Origin: Prorocentrum cordatum
Lineage: Eukaryota; Sar; Dinophyceae; Prorocentrales; Prorocentraceae
NCBI GenBank assembly: GCA_963575745.1
Contig: CAUYUJ010021067.1
Location: 28,999 to 63,998 of the forward strand
Direction of reading: 5' to 3'
Length of the DNA: 35,000 nt
Each line of letters starts with the position of its first letter. Positions within the stretch are counted from its first letter, which is position 1. The notes beneath the pieces were generated by a model. It searched no databases and was not told where the DNA came from. It was given only the letters and a program-made list of their open reading frames with translations. The position numbers and the translations under genes are program-made. Shown one piece after another: positions 9,626 to 20,270 of this stretch.

Positions 9626-9779
9626 CTGCGGCTGTCACTTCTTCTCCTTTTCCTTCTCCTCCTCTTCCTCCTTGTGACAGCGCGACGCGGGTATCATTGT
9701 TGTGTTTAACAGCGTGGCAGTGAGTATCAATCGCGCTTTCTCTTCCTCCTCCTCCTCCTCCTCCTCTTCTCCTCATCTG

Positions 9780-10062
9780 GCTCCGCTTCCTTGTATGGGC
9801 GCCCCCTGGCGCTGGGTTGGTCTGTCGGCATCTCGCGTGGTGCCGCATTGGTGCCCGGTCGCGGGCGCCCTGTGTGCGCCCGCGTGCGCTGGGTCGGTCC
9901 GTCGAAGTGCCCAGTCGTGGGGCCTGGGGCCCGGCTGGTGCCCAGTCGTGGGCGCCCCGTGCGCTGTAGTGCCCACTTTGGGGGCGCCTCGTGGGCGCCT
10001 CGTGCGCTTGGCGGCCGCGTAGCTCGCACCGCGTATTTTGCACCGCATAACTTGCAACATAC
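9780..10062. repeat. GC-rich degenerate tandem repeat plus short motif repeats
   Basis: Variants of GGTGCCCAGTCGTGGGCGCC recur at uneven spacing from 9840 to 10010. They are followed at 10018-10062 by GCACCGCATAACTTGCA-type units. The same pairing in reverse orientation occurs at 34035-34850. Confidence 0.6.
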
Positions 10063-10336
10063 ACACCCACACACTCTATGCGTGTATACACATGTTCAAG
10101 TAGACACAACTACATGTGTTCATATATCTATACATTCGCCTACACACATATCTATATTTATTTATGTACACGTGTATCGTTACACACGCACCATATACAC
10201 GCATAACCACATTTATATTCACGTATATTACACGCATAACCACATTTATAGACACGTATATCTATATATGTATACATATAGACAACCATGTATATATACA
10301 CGTGTGCATATATATATATATATATGTGTGTATGGT
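10063..10336. repeat. CA/TA-rich low-complexity tract
   Basis: ACACAC, ATATAT and CGTATA words alternate over about 280 bases, with two copies of CACGCATAACCACATTTATA at 10198 and 10230. It is a sharp AT-rich island in GC-rich surroundings. Confidence 0.9.
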
Positions 10337-10521
10337 AGTCCCCCACATGATCATACAGGTTCGCGCCGCCCCTGCATCATATGTACATATATGATCGCCC
10401 CCTGTCGCGGGAGCGGACGTACCATGCGATTCGCTTTGAGGCGGTGGTGCACATGCATTCTGTTTGTGGCGGCCTTACCCATATGATTTCTTCAGGACAA
10501 CCCTTAGAAGGGGGGTTGTTT

Positions 10522-10690
10522 TACAGTCGGGCTGCTGAAAGAAGGAACGATATATAAGGAACGAAGCCCCTTTTTGGCCCCAAGGGCGCCCGCGTGCAAG
10601 CGGAGTGCTGAAGGAACAGCCATGGAAGGCCATAAGGAACGTCGAGTCCCTTCTGAGCCCACTATTCCACATTTCAGCGACCTGGCTGTA
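10522..10690. mobile_element. T element copy 3 (diverged)
   Basis: TA then CAGTCGGGCTG on the left and CCTGGCTG then TA on the right, with AAGGAACG words inside as in the better copies. The interior differs from the main subfamily, so this is an older or distinct subfamily. Confidence 0.55.
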
Positions 10691-11100
10691 TAGAGGAACC
10701 CAACGAAAACACAGATAGTCCTGATATTTCTCATATGGCTTTGGTACGGAACCGTATACCAGCACAGATATTCCGGACATTATTTGAGGTATTTGTGAGG
10801 ACCCCCCCCTGCAAACACAGACTTGTTTTTCTTTTTCTCCCTTTATGTTTTCATACACACACATATATATACATATATATATATATATGTGTAGGAAGTG
10901 CGCCCCTCCTCATCCTGCTCCTTCTCCTCCTCAGCGCCCCCCCAAGGACAACGCGCCAGGCAGGAAAACTTCAAGCAACACAGATATTCCTGATCTCCTC
11001 GATGGCTCTGGTAAGGAAAACCGTGGCGACACAACCGTTCCTGATTTTCTGATGGTTCTGGTGAGGAAAACCGGTGAACGCACAGCTATTACTGATATTG
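10691..11100. other. Intron-like DNA with a small CA/TA tract, no gene
   Basis: A CACACATATATA tract lies at 10855-10893. Between 10960 and 11090 two near-copies of a GGTTCTGGTGAGGAAAACCG word occur, suggesting another short degenerate tandem repeat. Confidence 0.5.
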
Positions 11101-11104
11101 TTTC

Positions 11105-12255
11105 CCAACCGTCCTGTGGTGTTGGGTCCTGGTTTTGAAGAGACAGCGCCCCGCGTCACCTCACCTCCAGCCCTCCTTTCTCCTCTCCTTCCTTCTTCCC
11201 TCCATCCTTGCCCCTGCCATCCGCATGCCTGTGTTTCGGCACACCCGTCACACGTTTCGTGGCCCCATAGGCAACTCCACCGACGGCCCCAATGGCCGCG
11301 TTCGCATGCGCCCACCGCACACATTTTGGTACCCCTCTCAGACATTTCGTAACCCCATAGGGAGCTCCACCGACGACCCCAGTGGCTGCGTTCGCATACG
11401 CCCACCGCGCCCATCTTGGCAAGCCCCTCGCACGTTTCGTGGCCCCCTAGGTAACTCCACCGATGGCCCCAAAAGCTGCGTGCGCATGCGCCCACCGCAC
11501 GCACTTTTGCACACCCCCCGTACGTTCCGTGGCCCCATAGAGGGGCTCCACCGACGGCCCAAGTGGTTGCGTGCACATGCACTGGCCGCACCCATGCTGG
11601 CACACGCCTCACACGTTCCTTGGCCCCATAAATTGGGCTCCACCGACGGCCCCAATTGCTGCGTGCGCATGCGCCTACCGCGCCAATGCTGGCACACCCT
11701 CAAATGTTTCGCGGCCCCATAAGGCGCTCCACCGATGGCCCCAGTGGCTGCGTTCGCAAGCGCCCACCGCACCCAGTTTGACACACCTCTCACACGCTTC
11801 GTGGCCCCATAGGGAGCTCCACCAACGGCCCCACTGGCTGCGTTCGCATGTGCCCACCGCGCCCATTTTGGCACATCCCTTTCACGTTTGGTGGCACCAT
11901 ACGGAACTCCACCGAATGCCAAAATGCCGGCGTTCGCATGCGTCCACCGCACCCATTCCGGTACACCTTTGACACAACTCGTGGCTCCAGCGGCTGCGTT
12001 CGCATGCGCTTGCCTTCGCATGTGCCCACCACACCCATTTTGGCACAGAACTCGCACGTTTCGTGTCCCTACAGGGAACTCCACCGACGGCACCACTGGC
12101 CGCGTTCGCATCCGCCCGCCGCACATTTTGGTACACCCTCACACGTTTCGTGGCCCCATAAGGGGGCTCCACCGACAGCCCCAATGGCTGCGTTCGCATG
12201 CACCCACCGCACCCATGTTAGCACACTGTCACACACCTCGCACATTCCGCGCCTC
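11105..12255. repeat. S element copy 1: head plus ~90-bp satellite array
   Basis: The head at 11105-11160 reads TTTCCCAACCGTCCTGTGG then TGTTGGGTCC and TTTTGAAGAGACAGC. A pyrimidine-rich link leads to about 12 units of ~90 bp, each with CACGTTTCGTGGCCCCATAG, a CTCCACCGA word and GCTGCGTTCGCATGCGCCCACC. Unit starts are near 11251, 11341, 11431, 11521, 11612, 11702, 11793, 11883, 11973, 12055, 12142 and 12241; the last few are shorter. No tail like that of copies 2 and 3 is visible. Confidence 0.88.
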
Positions 12256-12261
12256 CAAACG

Positions 12262-12850
12262 CCCCCTCCCTCTGAGGCCCGCACTTCATGTTCGAACTCG
12301 AGCGGGTCATCAAAATCCTGAAACTGTCGTCACTGTTGGGCTCCTCAGGCCTGAATCTTGCGGAAATCTCAGACGGGAACCTCGTCTGTGAGTGAATCGT
12401 GAGGAGGTCTCAGGCGCGAGCCCCCTCCCTATGAGGCCCGTACTTCATGCTCGAACCCGGGCGGGTCATCCACATACTGTAACCGTCGTCACTTTTGGGC
12501 TCCTCAGGCCTGACTATTGAGGAAGTCTCAGGCGGGAGCCTCCCCTGTGAGTGAATCGCGAGGGCGCCTCAAGCGGGAACTTATTTCCTAAATATAAAGC
12601 CCGCACTTCATGTTCGAACCCGAGGCGAGTCAGCGGAATCCTGTAACTATCGTCACGTTAGGGCTCCTGTGGCCTGTACATGGATGAAGTCTCGAGCGGG
12701 AGCCCCCTCCCTACAGGTCCCGCGCGTCATGCTGGTAATCCGAGCGGGTCATCGGGATCCTTGCACCTGTCGTCATTCTTGAGCTTCTCAGGCTTGAGCA
12801 TGGAGGAAGTCTCGAGCGGGGGCCTCGTCTGCGAGAGAGTCGCGCGTGGC
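12262..12850. repeat. Four-unit ~159-bp tandem repeat
   Basis: Anchored on GCCCGCACTTCATG, units recur at 12277, 12436, 12599 and 12717 (spacings 159, 163, 118; the third unit lacks part of its right half). Shared words are GAGCGGGTCATC, GTCGTCA, GGCTCCTCAGGCCTG and GAGTGAATCGCGAGG. A GTTCGAACCCGAG stretch resembles a pol III B box, but no A box fits. Confidence 0.85.
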
Positions 12851-13106
12851 GGCGCAGACTTGCATGGCGAGGGGCTCGTTTCGGGGGTCTCTTTGGCGCT
12901 GGCCTGGAGCTGTGCAGAGGCGCCAATGGGCAGAAGGTTCGAGTGAGGGGCGGAGGAGGAGTGTGAGGACCTGGTGGAGGAGGGAGGAGGAGGGGAAAGA
13001 GGAGGTGGAACATCGACATGCGCGTCATGCGCGCCCCTGCCAGGAGGAAGGAGAGGTGCATGAGGAGAGAAGGGGGGATGGAGATGAGGAGGGCGGAAAA
13101 GAAGAA

Positions 13107-13336
13107 GGAGAATATAGAGGAGGAGGAGGAGGAGGAGGAGGAGGAGGAGGAGGAGGAGGAGGAGGAGGAGGGAGGAGGAGGAGGATGGAGGAGGAGGAGG
13201 AGGAGGAGGAGGAGGAGGAGGAGGAGGAACGGAGGAGGAACAAACCGAGGAGGAGGAGGGGGAATATGAGGAGAGGGAGGAGGAGGAGGAGGAGGAGGAG
13301 GAGGAGGAGGACGAGGAGGAGGAGGAGGAGGAAAAG
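13107..13336. repeat. (GAG)n microsatellite
   Basis: About 230 bases of GAG/GGA repeats with GGGAGG and ACGG interruptions; similar purine-rich but less pure sequence extends left to about 12950. Confidence 0.95.
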
Positions 13337-13439
13337 GAGGAGGATAAGAAATGGAGCGGGTAGGGCGAGAATGACGATGATGAGGACGCAGAAGCGGGAG
13401 GAGGGCCTGCGCCAGTCGAAAAGGACAAGGGCGAGGGGC

Positions 13440-13917
13440 AAGCGAACTATATTATCATGCGGGGTCCTACCGTCGGAGTCATTTAGTATCCAAGCTGCGG
13501 GTGGGAAGGTGGGATGCTTGCGCGAGCTCAGGGGTTGACAACTAATAAGTTGTCAGGACATGCTTGCACCACATAACTTACATCACCTGGCTTGCACCTC
13601 ACATCTCGCACACCATAACTTATGCCACATATGCATGTTTTCCCCGCATGCCTGTCGCATCTACTGCAATAGCTTACTGTTTGGGGTCACGCTGGCACGC
13701 ATTTTCCCCACTGCTGTTGCAATTATTCCCAAGCCTCCTATCATACACTCTTCTTCTTGCTACCTCGCCTCCTTTTCATCCTCGTTCCCATGCTCCTGCT
13801 TAAGCCTCTCCTCTTGCTTCTTATCCCTCGAGCTGGGCTTCTCTGGCATTGCAGCGTTCTTCATCCCACGCCACTCCAGGGAAAAAATTGTGGACCACTT
13901 AGCGAAACCTCGTCTGA
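13440..13917. other. AT-richer intron-like DNA with GCACC/ATAACTT motif repeats
   Basis: Positions 13559-13640 hold degenerate tandem words CTTGCACCACATAACTTAC and CGCACACCATAACTTATG, the same motif seen near 10020, 16290 and 34060. The rest is pyrimidine-rich on +. No gene is recognised. Confidence 0.5.
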
Positions 13918-14805
13918 ACTGTTGTTTCCCAACAGTCCTGTGGTGTTGGGTCCTCGTTTTGAAGAGGCGCTGTCACGCGTCCTCCTCCTCTCCTCACCTC
14001 CCTCACTTTGGCACACCCCTCAAACGTTTCGTGGCCGCCCCAAAGGGAGCTCCTCTGACGGCCCCAGTGGCTGCGTTCGCACTGTTGCCACTCCCCTCGC
14101 TTTGGCACACCCCTCACACGCTTCGTGGACCCATAGGTCGCTCCACCGAAGGCGCCAGTGGCTGCGTTTTTTCGCATGCCGCCAAGTCCCTCACTTTGGT
14201 ACACCCCTCACACGTTTCGTGGACCCAGAGGGAGCTACACCGAAGGCGCCAGTGTCTGCCTTCGCACGCAGCCACCCCCCTCACTGTGGCACGCCCTTGC
14301 ACGTTTCGTGGGCCCATAGGGAGCTGCACTTGAGGCCCCAGTGGCTGCGTTCGCATGTTGTCACCCCCCTCACTTTGGTACACCCCTTACACGTTGCGTG
14401 GACCCATAGGGAACTCCACCGAATGCGCCAATGGCTGGGTTCACATGCCGCCACGCCCCTCACTTTGGCGCACCCTTACACGTTTCGTGGTCCCATACGG
14501 AGCTTCACCTAAGGCACCAATGGCTGCGTTCGCATGCCGCGCCCGCATGTCTTCTCCCGCTTCTCCGGGTGCCCGCCAGCCGCAACGGGCTACGTCAGCA
14601 TGCAACCCGCTTCGTCTGACCTCCTCGCCCCCTGCCGGCGGCCCCAGCGGCAGCGCCCGCATGGCGGCCCCGCCCCATTTCGGCGTTCCCTTCGTGCGTT
14701 TCGTGGCCCCGTAGGGAGCTCCACCGAAGGCGTTTTTTTCACAACGGCGGTACTCACAACTGCGTATGGATGGGTCCTTCGCCAGGATAATTCGCGCTCC
14801 CTTGG
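13918..14805. repeat. S element copy 2: head, satellite array and tail
   Basis: The head at 13921-13975 (TTTCCCAACAGTCCTGTGG, TTTTGAAGAGGC) leads into about seven ~90-bp units starting near 14021, 14115, 14211, 14299, 14390, 14479 and 14690, each with CACGTTTCGTGG and a GAGCTNCACC word. A 110-base GC-rich segment interrupts the last spacing. The tail at 14735-14800 (TCACAACTGCGTATGGATGG, CTTCGCCAGGATAATT) matches that of copy 3. Confidence 0.88.
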
Positions 14806-14880
14806 CTGCCGTTGAACCTCTGGCGCTTTGTCGAGACTGCCCGAACGGGACTGACACGAAGCATACTGAGACGAACCTCG

Positions 14881-15378
14881 CCCTCCTCTGCCTCCTCGGC
14901 CTTCTCCTCCTCCTCCTCCTCCTCCTCCTCCTCCTCCTCTGCCTCCTCGGCCTTCTTCTCCTCCCCCTCCTCCTCCTCGGCCTTCTTCTCCTCCTCCTCC
15001 TCCTCCTCCTCCTCCTCCTCCTCCTCCTCCTCCTCCTCCTCCTCCTCCTCCTCCTCCTCCTCCTCCTCCTCCTCCTCCTCCTCCTCCTCCTCCCCTCCTC
15101 CTCCTCCTCCTCTCCTCCTCCTCCTCCTCCTCCTCTCCCCTCCTCCTCCTCCTCCTCCTCCTCCTCCTCCTCCTCCTCCTCCTCCTCCTCCTCCTCCTCT
15201 CCTCCTCCTCCTCCTCCTCCTCCTCCTCCTCCTCCTCCCTCCCCTCCTCCTCCTCCTCCTCCTCCTCCTCCCCTCCTCCTCCTCCTCCTCCTCCTCCCCC
15301 TCCCCCTCCTCCTCCTCCTCCTCCTCCTCCTCCTCCTCCTCCTCCTCCTCGGCCTCTTCTCCTCCCCCTCCTCCTCGG
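14881..15378. repeat. Very long (TCC)n microsatellite
   Basis: Nearly 500 bases of CTC/TCC with frame-shifting single-base losses. A few TCGGCCTTCTTCTCC spacers interrupt it at its ends and near 14950-14990. Confidence 0.97.
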
Positions 15379-15519
15379 CCTTCTTCTTCTGATAGCCCAG
15401 GGTCCACTCCTGATGGCCCCGGGGGGCCCGTGAGCGGGCCACAGAGGCCCGCGGAATCGAGGAGAAGGCGCTGGCCGAAGAAGTCACATCCTGGGAGATC
15501 CGGGGTCGGTGTGGCTTCT
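15379..15519. other. Unique spacer between two (TCC)n tracts
   Basis: About 140 bases of non-repetitive, GC-rich sequence. It is open in two minus-strand frames (one containing HQEWTLGYQKKKAEEE), both running into repeat translations, so no coding call is made. Confidence 0.4.
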
Positions 15520-15800
15520 GCCTCTCCTCCTCCTCCTCCTCCTCCTCCTCTCCTCTCCTCCTCCTCCTCCTCCTCCTCCTCCTCCTCCTCCTCCTCCTCC
15601 TCCTCCTCCTCCTCCTCTCCTCCTCCTCCTCCTCCTCCTCCTCCTCCCTCTCCTCCTCCTCCCTCCTCCTCCTCCTCCTCCTCAGCCCCTCCTCCTCCTC
15701 CTCCTCCCTCCTCCTCCTCCTCCTCCTCAGCCCTCCTCCTCCTCCTCCTCCTCCTCCTCCTCAGCCCTCCTCCTCCTACTCCTCCTCCTCCTCCTCCTCC
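15520..15800. repeat. (TCC)n microsatellite next to the S4 exon
   Basis: About 280 bases of TCC with CAGCCC interruptions. It ends only about 30 bases from the donor of the S4 exon, so on the transcribed strand the intron begins almost at once with a purine-rich (GGA)n tract. Confidence 0.96.
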
Positions 15801-15830
15801 GCCTTTTCTCGCAGCCGCGGCGGCCTGTAC

Positions 15831-15920
15831 CCCCACATCTTGAAGGCCCTCAGGGTGTACATGAACTGGAACCATCTGGCGGCCGACACCAGCGCGAGCA
15901 CCGATGGCCACGTGTCCAGC
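15831..15920 (-). CDS. Channel exon: S4 and the S4-S5 turn
   Basis: A 90-bp minus-strand exon lies between the acceptor CCCGACAG|G and a canonical donor TGGGG|GTACAG. It encodes LDTWPSVLALVSAARWFQF then MYTLRAFKMWG. Spaced basic residues (R, R, K) within a hydrophobic helix, ending LRAFKMWG, resemble a weakly charged S4 of a polycystin/TRP-like or divergent voltage-gated channel rather than the regular arginine ladder of a classical sensor. The first base completes the AG remainder of the S3 exon at 22408-22449 (arginine), and the GG remainder is completed by the S5 exon (glycine, giving KMWG-LLPL). Confidence 0.7.
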
Positions 15921-16053
15921 CTGTCGGGGTGCAGCCCGGCCAGGTTGCGGGCGGTGCGAGCGCGGCGTGTGCTGCATCGTCTGCCGCTGCAGCCATTGTC
16001 ACAATCCAAATTCCCAATCAGACCAGAAGCGCTCCCACATGTGTATACATGTG

Positions 16054-16185
16054 GAGAGAGAGAGAGGGAGAGGGACAGAGAGAGAAAAACAACGAACAAC
16101 TATGGCGAGAGAGAGAGAGAGCGACACACAGAGAAGGAGACAGCGTGAGACAGACCAACATGATGACACACACACACGTGCATTT
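16054..16185. repeat. (GA)n and (CA)n low-complexity tract
   Basis: Interrupted GAGAGA runs at 16054-16088 and 16107-16124 and a CACACACA run near 16167-16178. Confidence 0.9.
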
Positions 16186-16244
16186 ATAATATTAAAATGG
16201 CGTGGACTCCACATCGTGGGTTATTGCACTTTGGAGGTGGCACG

Positions 16245-16425
16245 TGTGATGCGTATGCCATGCTGTGTGAGCTTTGCGGTGCGGGCCTGGTTGTGCAAGT
16301 TTTGCTGTGCACACCATGTCGCGTAAACTATCTCGAGTCAGCTGTGTTGAGCTATGATTATGTAGGTTACGGTGTGCAAGTTATGTGGTGTCAGCTCTGT
16401 GGTGTAATCTGTGACTCGACTCAGC
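16245..16425. repeat. Degenerate GTGCAAGTTATGTGGTG motif repeats
   Basis: About eight imperfect ~20-base units such as GTGCAAGTTTTGCTGTGC, GTGTGCAAGTTATGTGGTG and GCTCTGTGGTGTAATCTGTG. They are in reverse orientation relative to the related motifs near 10020 and 13560. Confidence 0.6.
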
Positions 16426-16483
16426 CAGGCTTCGCTTGCACCGCGCGCCTCGCGATTCATGTGCGGATGTGGGGCCCTGGCTG

Positions 16484-16563
16484 CGAGGAGGAGGAGGAGG
16501 AGGAAGAGCAGGAGGAGGAGGAGGAGGAGGAGGAGGAGGAGGAGGAGGAGGAGGAGGAGGAGG
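16484..16563. repeat. (GAG)n microsatellite
   Basis: About 80 bases of GAG with one GCAGG interruption. Confidence 0.95.
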
Positions 16564-16599
16564 ATGGGGCCATGCGGATGCAGAGCCGACGACAACGTC

Positions 16600-18355
16600 T
16601 CGACTTGCCTGAGAGCCTCCTCCAAGCGGTGAGGAGGGCTCGACGAGGCGACAGGGTGGCGCGCGCCGCGGCGCCTGCGCGGCTGGAGGTGGCATTCTCG
16701 GGGGCCTGCGGTCCTCTTGGGAAAGATTCTGGGTGGCTTGAACAGCAGCGACGCGCAACTCATCTATGGCGGTAACTACAATCAACGAGTATGGTAAGGA
16801 TGCACGATAAGGATGCAAGGGCCTTGGACGCCCATTTCGAAGCTTTTCGAGCGGGGTGCGGCCAGCGAAAGCGGCGAAGGATGGACCGAGGAGGTAAGGA
16901 TGCAAGGGTACCCTTGGGAAGGTTGCCCATCCTAGATATGCGGGATGACTGTAGTCCAGCGTCAGACGTGCTTGCAGAGTTGGGCCTCAGAGTGGGTCGC
17001 AGGAGTGCCCATGCGCCTGGGATGGCGCAACAGACCCCTTTGCGCTGTCGGAATAATCAGTTCCCACGGCGAGTGGCCTTTGACGAGGGCGCCCCGCGAC
17101 GAACCCCGCGCCATGCAAACGATAACCAATGGAGGTGCAAAAGAAAATGCCGACATGCATTCTTGTGGGCGCGTGTCGGCTTCTTCCAAGCGCGCTGGGA
17201 TCTCAACGAATCCACGGCGGCCAAACCATTGGCCGGGACCTATCGAGGCCAGCTCGGATCAGGAAGCCACAGCGGGATCGGTTGTGAAAGCGGTGGGTCG
17301 CAATAGAGGCCCCCCGCTCTTCGACAGCCAGTCGAGGAATCTCACGCCGGCGGCCGTGCTTGCAGCAATGGAGCATCTTCTCGGCGGCCGACTCCCCGCG
17401 TGCCGAACACGCTGCAACATCGTGAGCGGGGCCATGCGCCGCCATGCGCACCGCGCGGGTAAGATGCTCCATGCACCATCTCGTGCTCGCAAGCCATGGG
17501 GCTGCTAGACGGCCCCTTATCCGGAGACATCCCATCACCTAGCCCAAGATGCTTCGCCAAGCAAGCTTCTCTATCGGACAGAGGCCGTGTGCCTCAACGC
17601 TCTTCGGGATCGAAGGCCGGCTGCTCTGCGGCGATGGGGCAAGAAACGCTTCGTCTCTTCGCCGGGTGGCGCCTGGCAGGTGAGATGCAGGCGGCAACCC
17701 GACAAGCGGGTGGACGATGCCCACGCATCAGGCCGGGTGTGATTCAACTCTGAATCTGGGACGCTCGTATTCTCGGAATGAACAGATGCACATGTTCGGA
17801 ATGAGCATTGTTCTGAAGATGTGATGTGATCTTGGGTATAGGCTGTCAACTAAACGCGACGACGTCTCGTGCGACACATCGTTGTACCGACTGTCCTGCG
17901 CGCGGATGGGAGAGGACCGAACGCCAACCGTGACGCAACAATACGCTCAAGTATCGTCGCCATTCAGGAGCCCCCTCCCCTGCCAGCTTGTGATAGGTGC
18001 AGACGCGACGCCATTCTAGACTGGGCGCGGCTCGCCTAGGTGATATCACATGTGGCAGAACAGCTCGCGTGGCCCTTGCGACGGAAGCAGCCTAAAACGA
18101 GCCTCCACATAGCCAGATCTTCGACGTCGCGATTCGCTCACACCATGGGCCCCCGGAGATCTGGACCCCTTCCTCGGGGCCCGATTTTCATCCTGAGTCG
18201 CTGCTTGACGGTCCCGGGGCCCGGCGAGGCCCTCCCAGAGGTCGAGAACTGCCCAAACCCTCCCCTCGCGACTCTTTCGCAGCGGGAGGAGGCGGGTGCA
18301 AACTGCGCGGTCCTGGCGACAACAAAAACATCACACCACCATTCTCCGAGCATAG
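16600..18355. other. Largest repeat-poor stretch, no identifiable gene
   Basis: It holds overlapping open frames on + at 16791-17306 (171 codons) and 16945-17508 (187 codons, containing SQSRNLTPAAVLAAMEHLLG). Their compositions are protein-like but no domain is recognisable, and the minus strand is also partly open. By position this lies in the S3-S4 intron of the channel gene. A nested gene or a decayed transposon frame are both possible. Confidence 0.3.
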
Positions 18356-18360
18356 GCAAG

Positions 18361-18674
18361 CGCGTTCCACTACACGCAAAGTCACTACAGTCGGGGCGTT
18401 GACCAAAGGAAACCTAAATAAGGAGCGAGGCCCCTTTTTTCCATAAGTTAACCTTCGATTTCCTGTCGAAAACATAAGGAGAGCCTGAGGCAAGCTGTGC
18501 AACACTTAAGGAACGCGGAGCCCCTCCCCAACCAAAAGGGTTCCTTCTTCAGGGCCCCGACTGTACTCTCAAATGGCCTGGATCCGCCGTGGGTGATTTA
18601 CGACAGATCACATCGAGGCGAACGTGAGTTTTTCCACCATTTGCGAGTAGGCACTTTGCGGGTAGTGGAACGCG
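18361..18674. mobile_element. J element copy 1, interrupted by a T element
   Basis: The left end is CGCGTTCCACTACACGCAAA and the right end is its inverse (TTGCGGGTAGTGGAACGCG). Removing the T insertion and one TA leaves 136 bases, the same length as the uninterrupted copy at 20271-20406. The terminal inverted repeat holds two CTACTCGCAAA-type words about 22 bases apart. It is non-coding. Confidence 0.85.
18386..18565. mobile_element. T element copy 4, nested in the J element
   Basis: TA at 18386-18387, CAGTCGGGGCG, 176 bases in all, CCCCGACTG, TA at 18564-18565. It splits the left inverted repeat of the J element between CACTA and CTCTCAAA. The empty-site form CTACTCGCAAA is seen in the other J copy, so the TA duplication on insertion is directly visible. 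Confidence 0.92.
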
Positions 18675-18799
18675 CTCGGCGAGAGCAGAAGGCCCTTGGA
18701 AGGCTTAGCCGGGCCCTGTCCCCGACCGTCCGAACCCTCGGAGAGCCTCTGGGCCCTGCCGGTGCCGAAGGCTCCCCCGGGCATCCGGCGCCTCGAACA

Positions 18800-19285
18800 C
18801 ATCGAAGACACAGAGGCCTTGCACAGTTTTCGGCCCTTCGGGGCCCCCACCAGGCCTCTTACGACTGTCAAAAAACGGCTCGGGATGAGAACCAACAAAT
18901 CGAAGACACGGAGGCCTTGCACCGATTCCGGCCCTTCGGGGCCCCCACCAGGCCTCGCAGGACTGTCAAAAAACGGCTCGGGATGAGAACCGAAAATCGA
19001 AGACACGGGGGCCTTGCACCGTTTTCGGCCCTTCGGGGCCCCCTACCAGGCCTCTCAGGACTGTCGAAAAACGGCTCGGGATGCGAACCAACCATCGAAG
19101 ACACGGGGACCTTGCACCGTTTTCGGCCCTTCGGGGCCCCCACCAGGCTCTTAGGACTGTCAAAAAACGGCTCGGGATGAAAACTTCAAATGAAGACGGA
19201 GGCCTTGCACCGTTTTCGGCCTCGTGGGGCCCACACCAGGCCTCCCTGGACTGTAAAAAAAAGACTCGGGATGAAAACCAAACCC
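18800..19285. repeat. Five-unit ~98-bp minisatellite
   Basis: Units begin ATCGAAGACACGG at 18801, 18898, 18996, 19094 and about 19189. Each carries CCTTGCACCGTTTTCGGCCC, GGGGCCCCCACCAGGCCTC and CTGTCAAAAAACGGCTCGGG. The 97-98 bp period is not a multiple of three, so the open frame across it changes phase from unit to unit and is not evidence for a protein. Confidence 0.92.
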
Positions 19286-20270
19286 TGGGAAAGTGTCACT
19301 GCACCGACCTTGCAGACGTGCTGCAGCGGATTTTTGCGTGGACATCTGTCAATGCAAAACCCCCTGGCGAGTGAAAAACTTTTTTTTTTCGCGTGGACTT
19401 GTTTTGGTCTTCATTCCTGGCCCCCAACAAATCAGCACGAACTTCGCTTCGAAATCCGGGACGACATTCTCCAGGACATTCCGGGCCCATTCTTTTGTTC
19501 TCCGAACAAGATCAGCTCTGCGATGTCGGCGCCGTGGAAGTGGTCGGGAGGTCGGGGGCCTGCGTCGCGCGGAACACTGGACGACCAGCCCTCGACCATC
19601 ACGCCAACCGCCTGCGGAGGAGCCTCCGGGTCTCGCCGCGAGTCCTGGCCGAACCAGAGAGCGCGGAATCCTGGCGGTCACGGGCCCCCCGGCCGCGCAG
19701 CCTTTCTTGCGAGGGGACGCGGTGGAGCAAGGCCCCAAACGCACGCAGCGGGCGCCTACGGCACTTAGCCGCCCCGATGCGCGACGCGCAGCACGTAGCG
19801 CAGCGATACGAAGCTGAACACGTGGACTGAAACAGCGCAGAGCTGCCGCGCGATACGTTCGCCAAGGCGTGGGCCAACACGTTGAGCCAACACGCGACGC
19901 AACTTGGCACGGACGTCTCGAACACGGGGCGCGTCGCGTTTCAAAACGGGCGTGTCGAGGCAACAAAGATACGATGAGAGATCCTGCTATAAGAAGTGCT
20001 TGGACCTTCGTCGATCCTTGAGGGTGCCAAGGTGCCCCAGAACCTTCGTGGGCCCCCGTGGTGATCTCGGGGCAAGAAGCGTCCGTGGGGCACCTGCTGG
20101 CGGGCCCGTGCCCTATTCCGTGCACCTGTTGTCGCGTGGGATCTCTCGGAGGAGGGGCCTTTGAGACAGCGGCGGCTCGCCCGCCCGGTCCAACTCCACG
20201 GGCACTTTGTCCACGGGCCCTTCCCAAGTTCCAGGATCAGCCGTGGCGACGAGAAGCGTCCATGGACAGG
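19286..20270. other. Intron-like DNA; short repeat shared with 27.7 kb
   Basis: Positions 19782-19832 (GCGCAGCACGTAGCGCAG, CGATACGAAGCTGAACACGT) match 27711-27765 with moderate divergence. Overlapping GC-rich frames on both strands between 19290 and 20230 have no motif. No gene is called. Confidence 0.45.

Noticed and set aside
11251-12255. Regular ~90-bp spacing as a possible CRISPR array
   Set aside because: Whole units are similar, not short repeats with unique spacers, and the context is eukaryotic.
12277-12760. GTTCGAACC words as possible tRNA genes
   Set aside because: No A box, anticodon arm or acceptor stem can be drawn around them; they belong to a 159-bp tandem repeat.
14754-15977. 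A 407-codon minus-strand frame rich in Glu, Gly and Arg
   Set aside because: Most of it is translation of (GGA)n in several frames, the opposite strand is equally open, and the only convincing coding part (15831-15920) is read in a different frame with splice sites.
16640-16800. Minus-strand peptide VVTAIDELRVAAVQATQNLS as a possible channel exon
   Set aside because: It lies in the S3-S4 intron, its acceptor is weak, and including it would break the phase-matched S3-S4 join.
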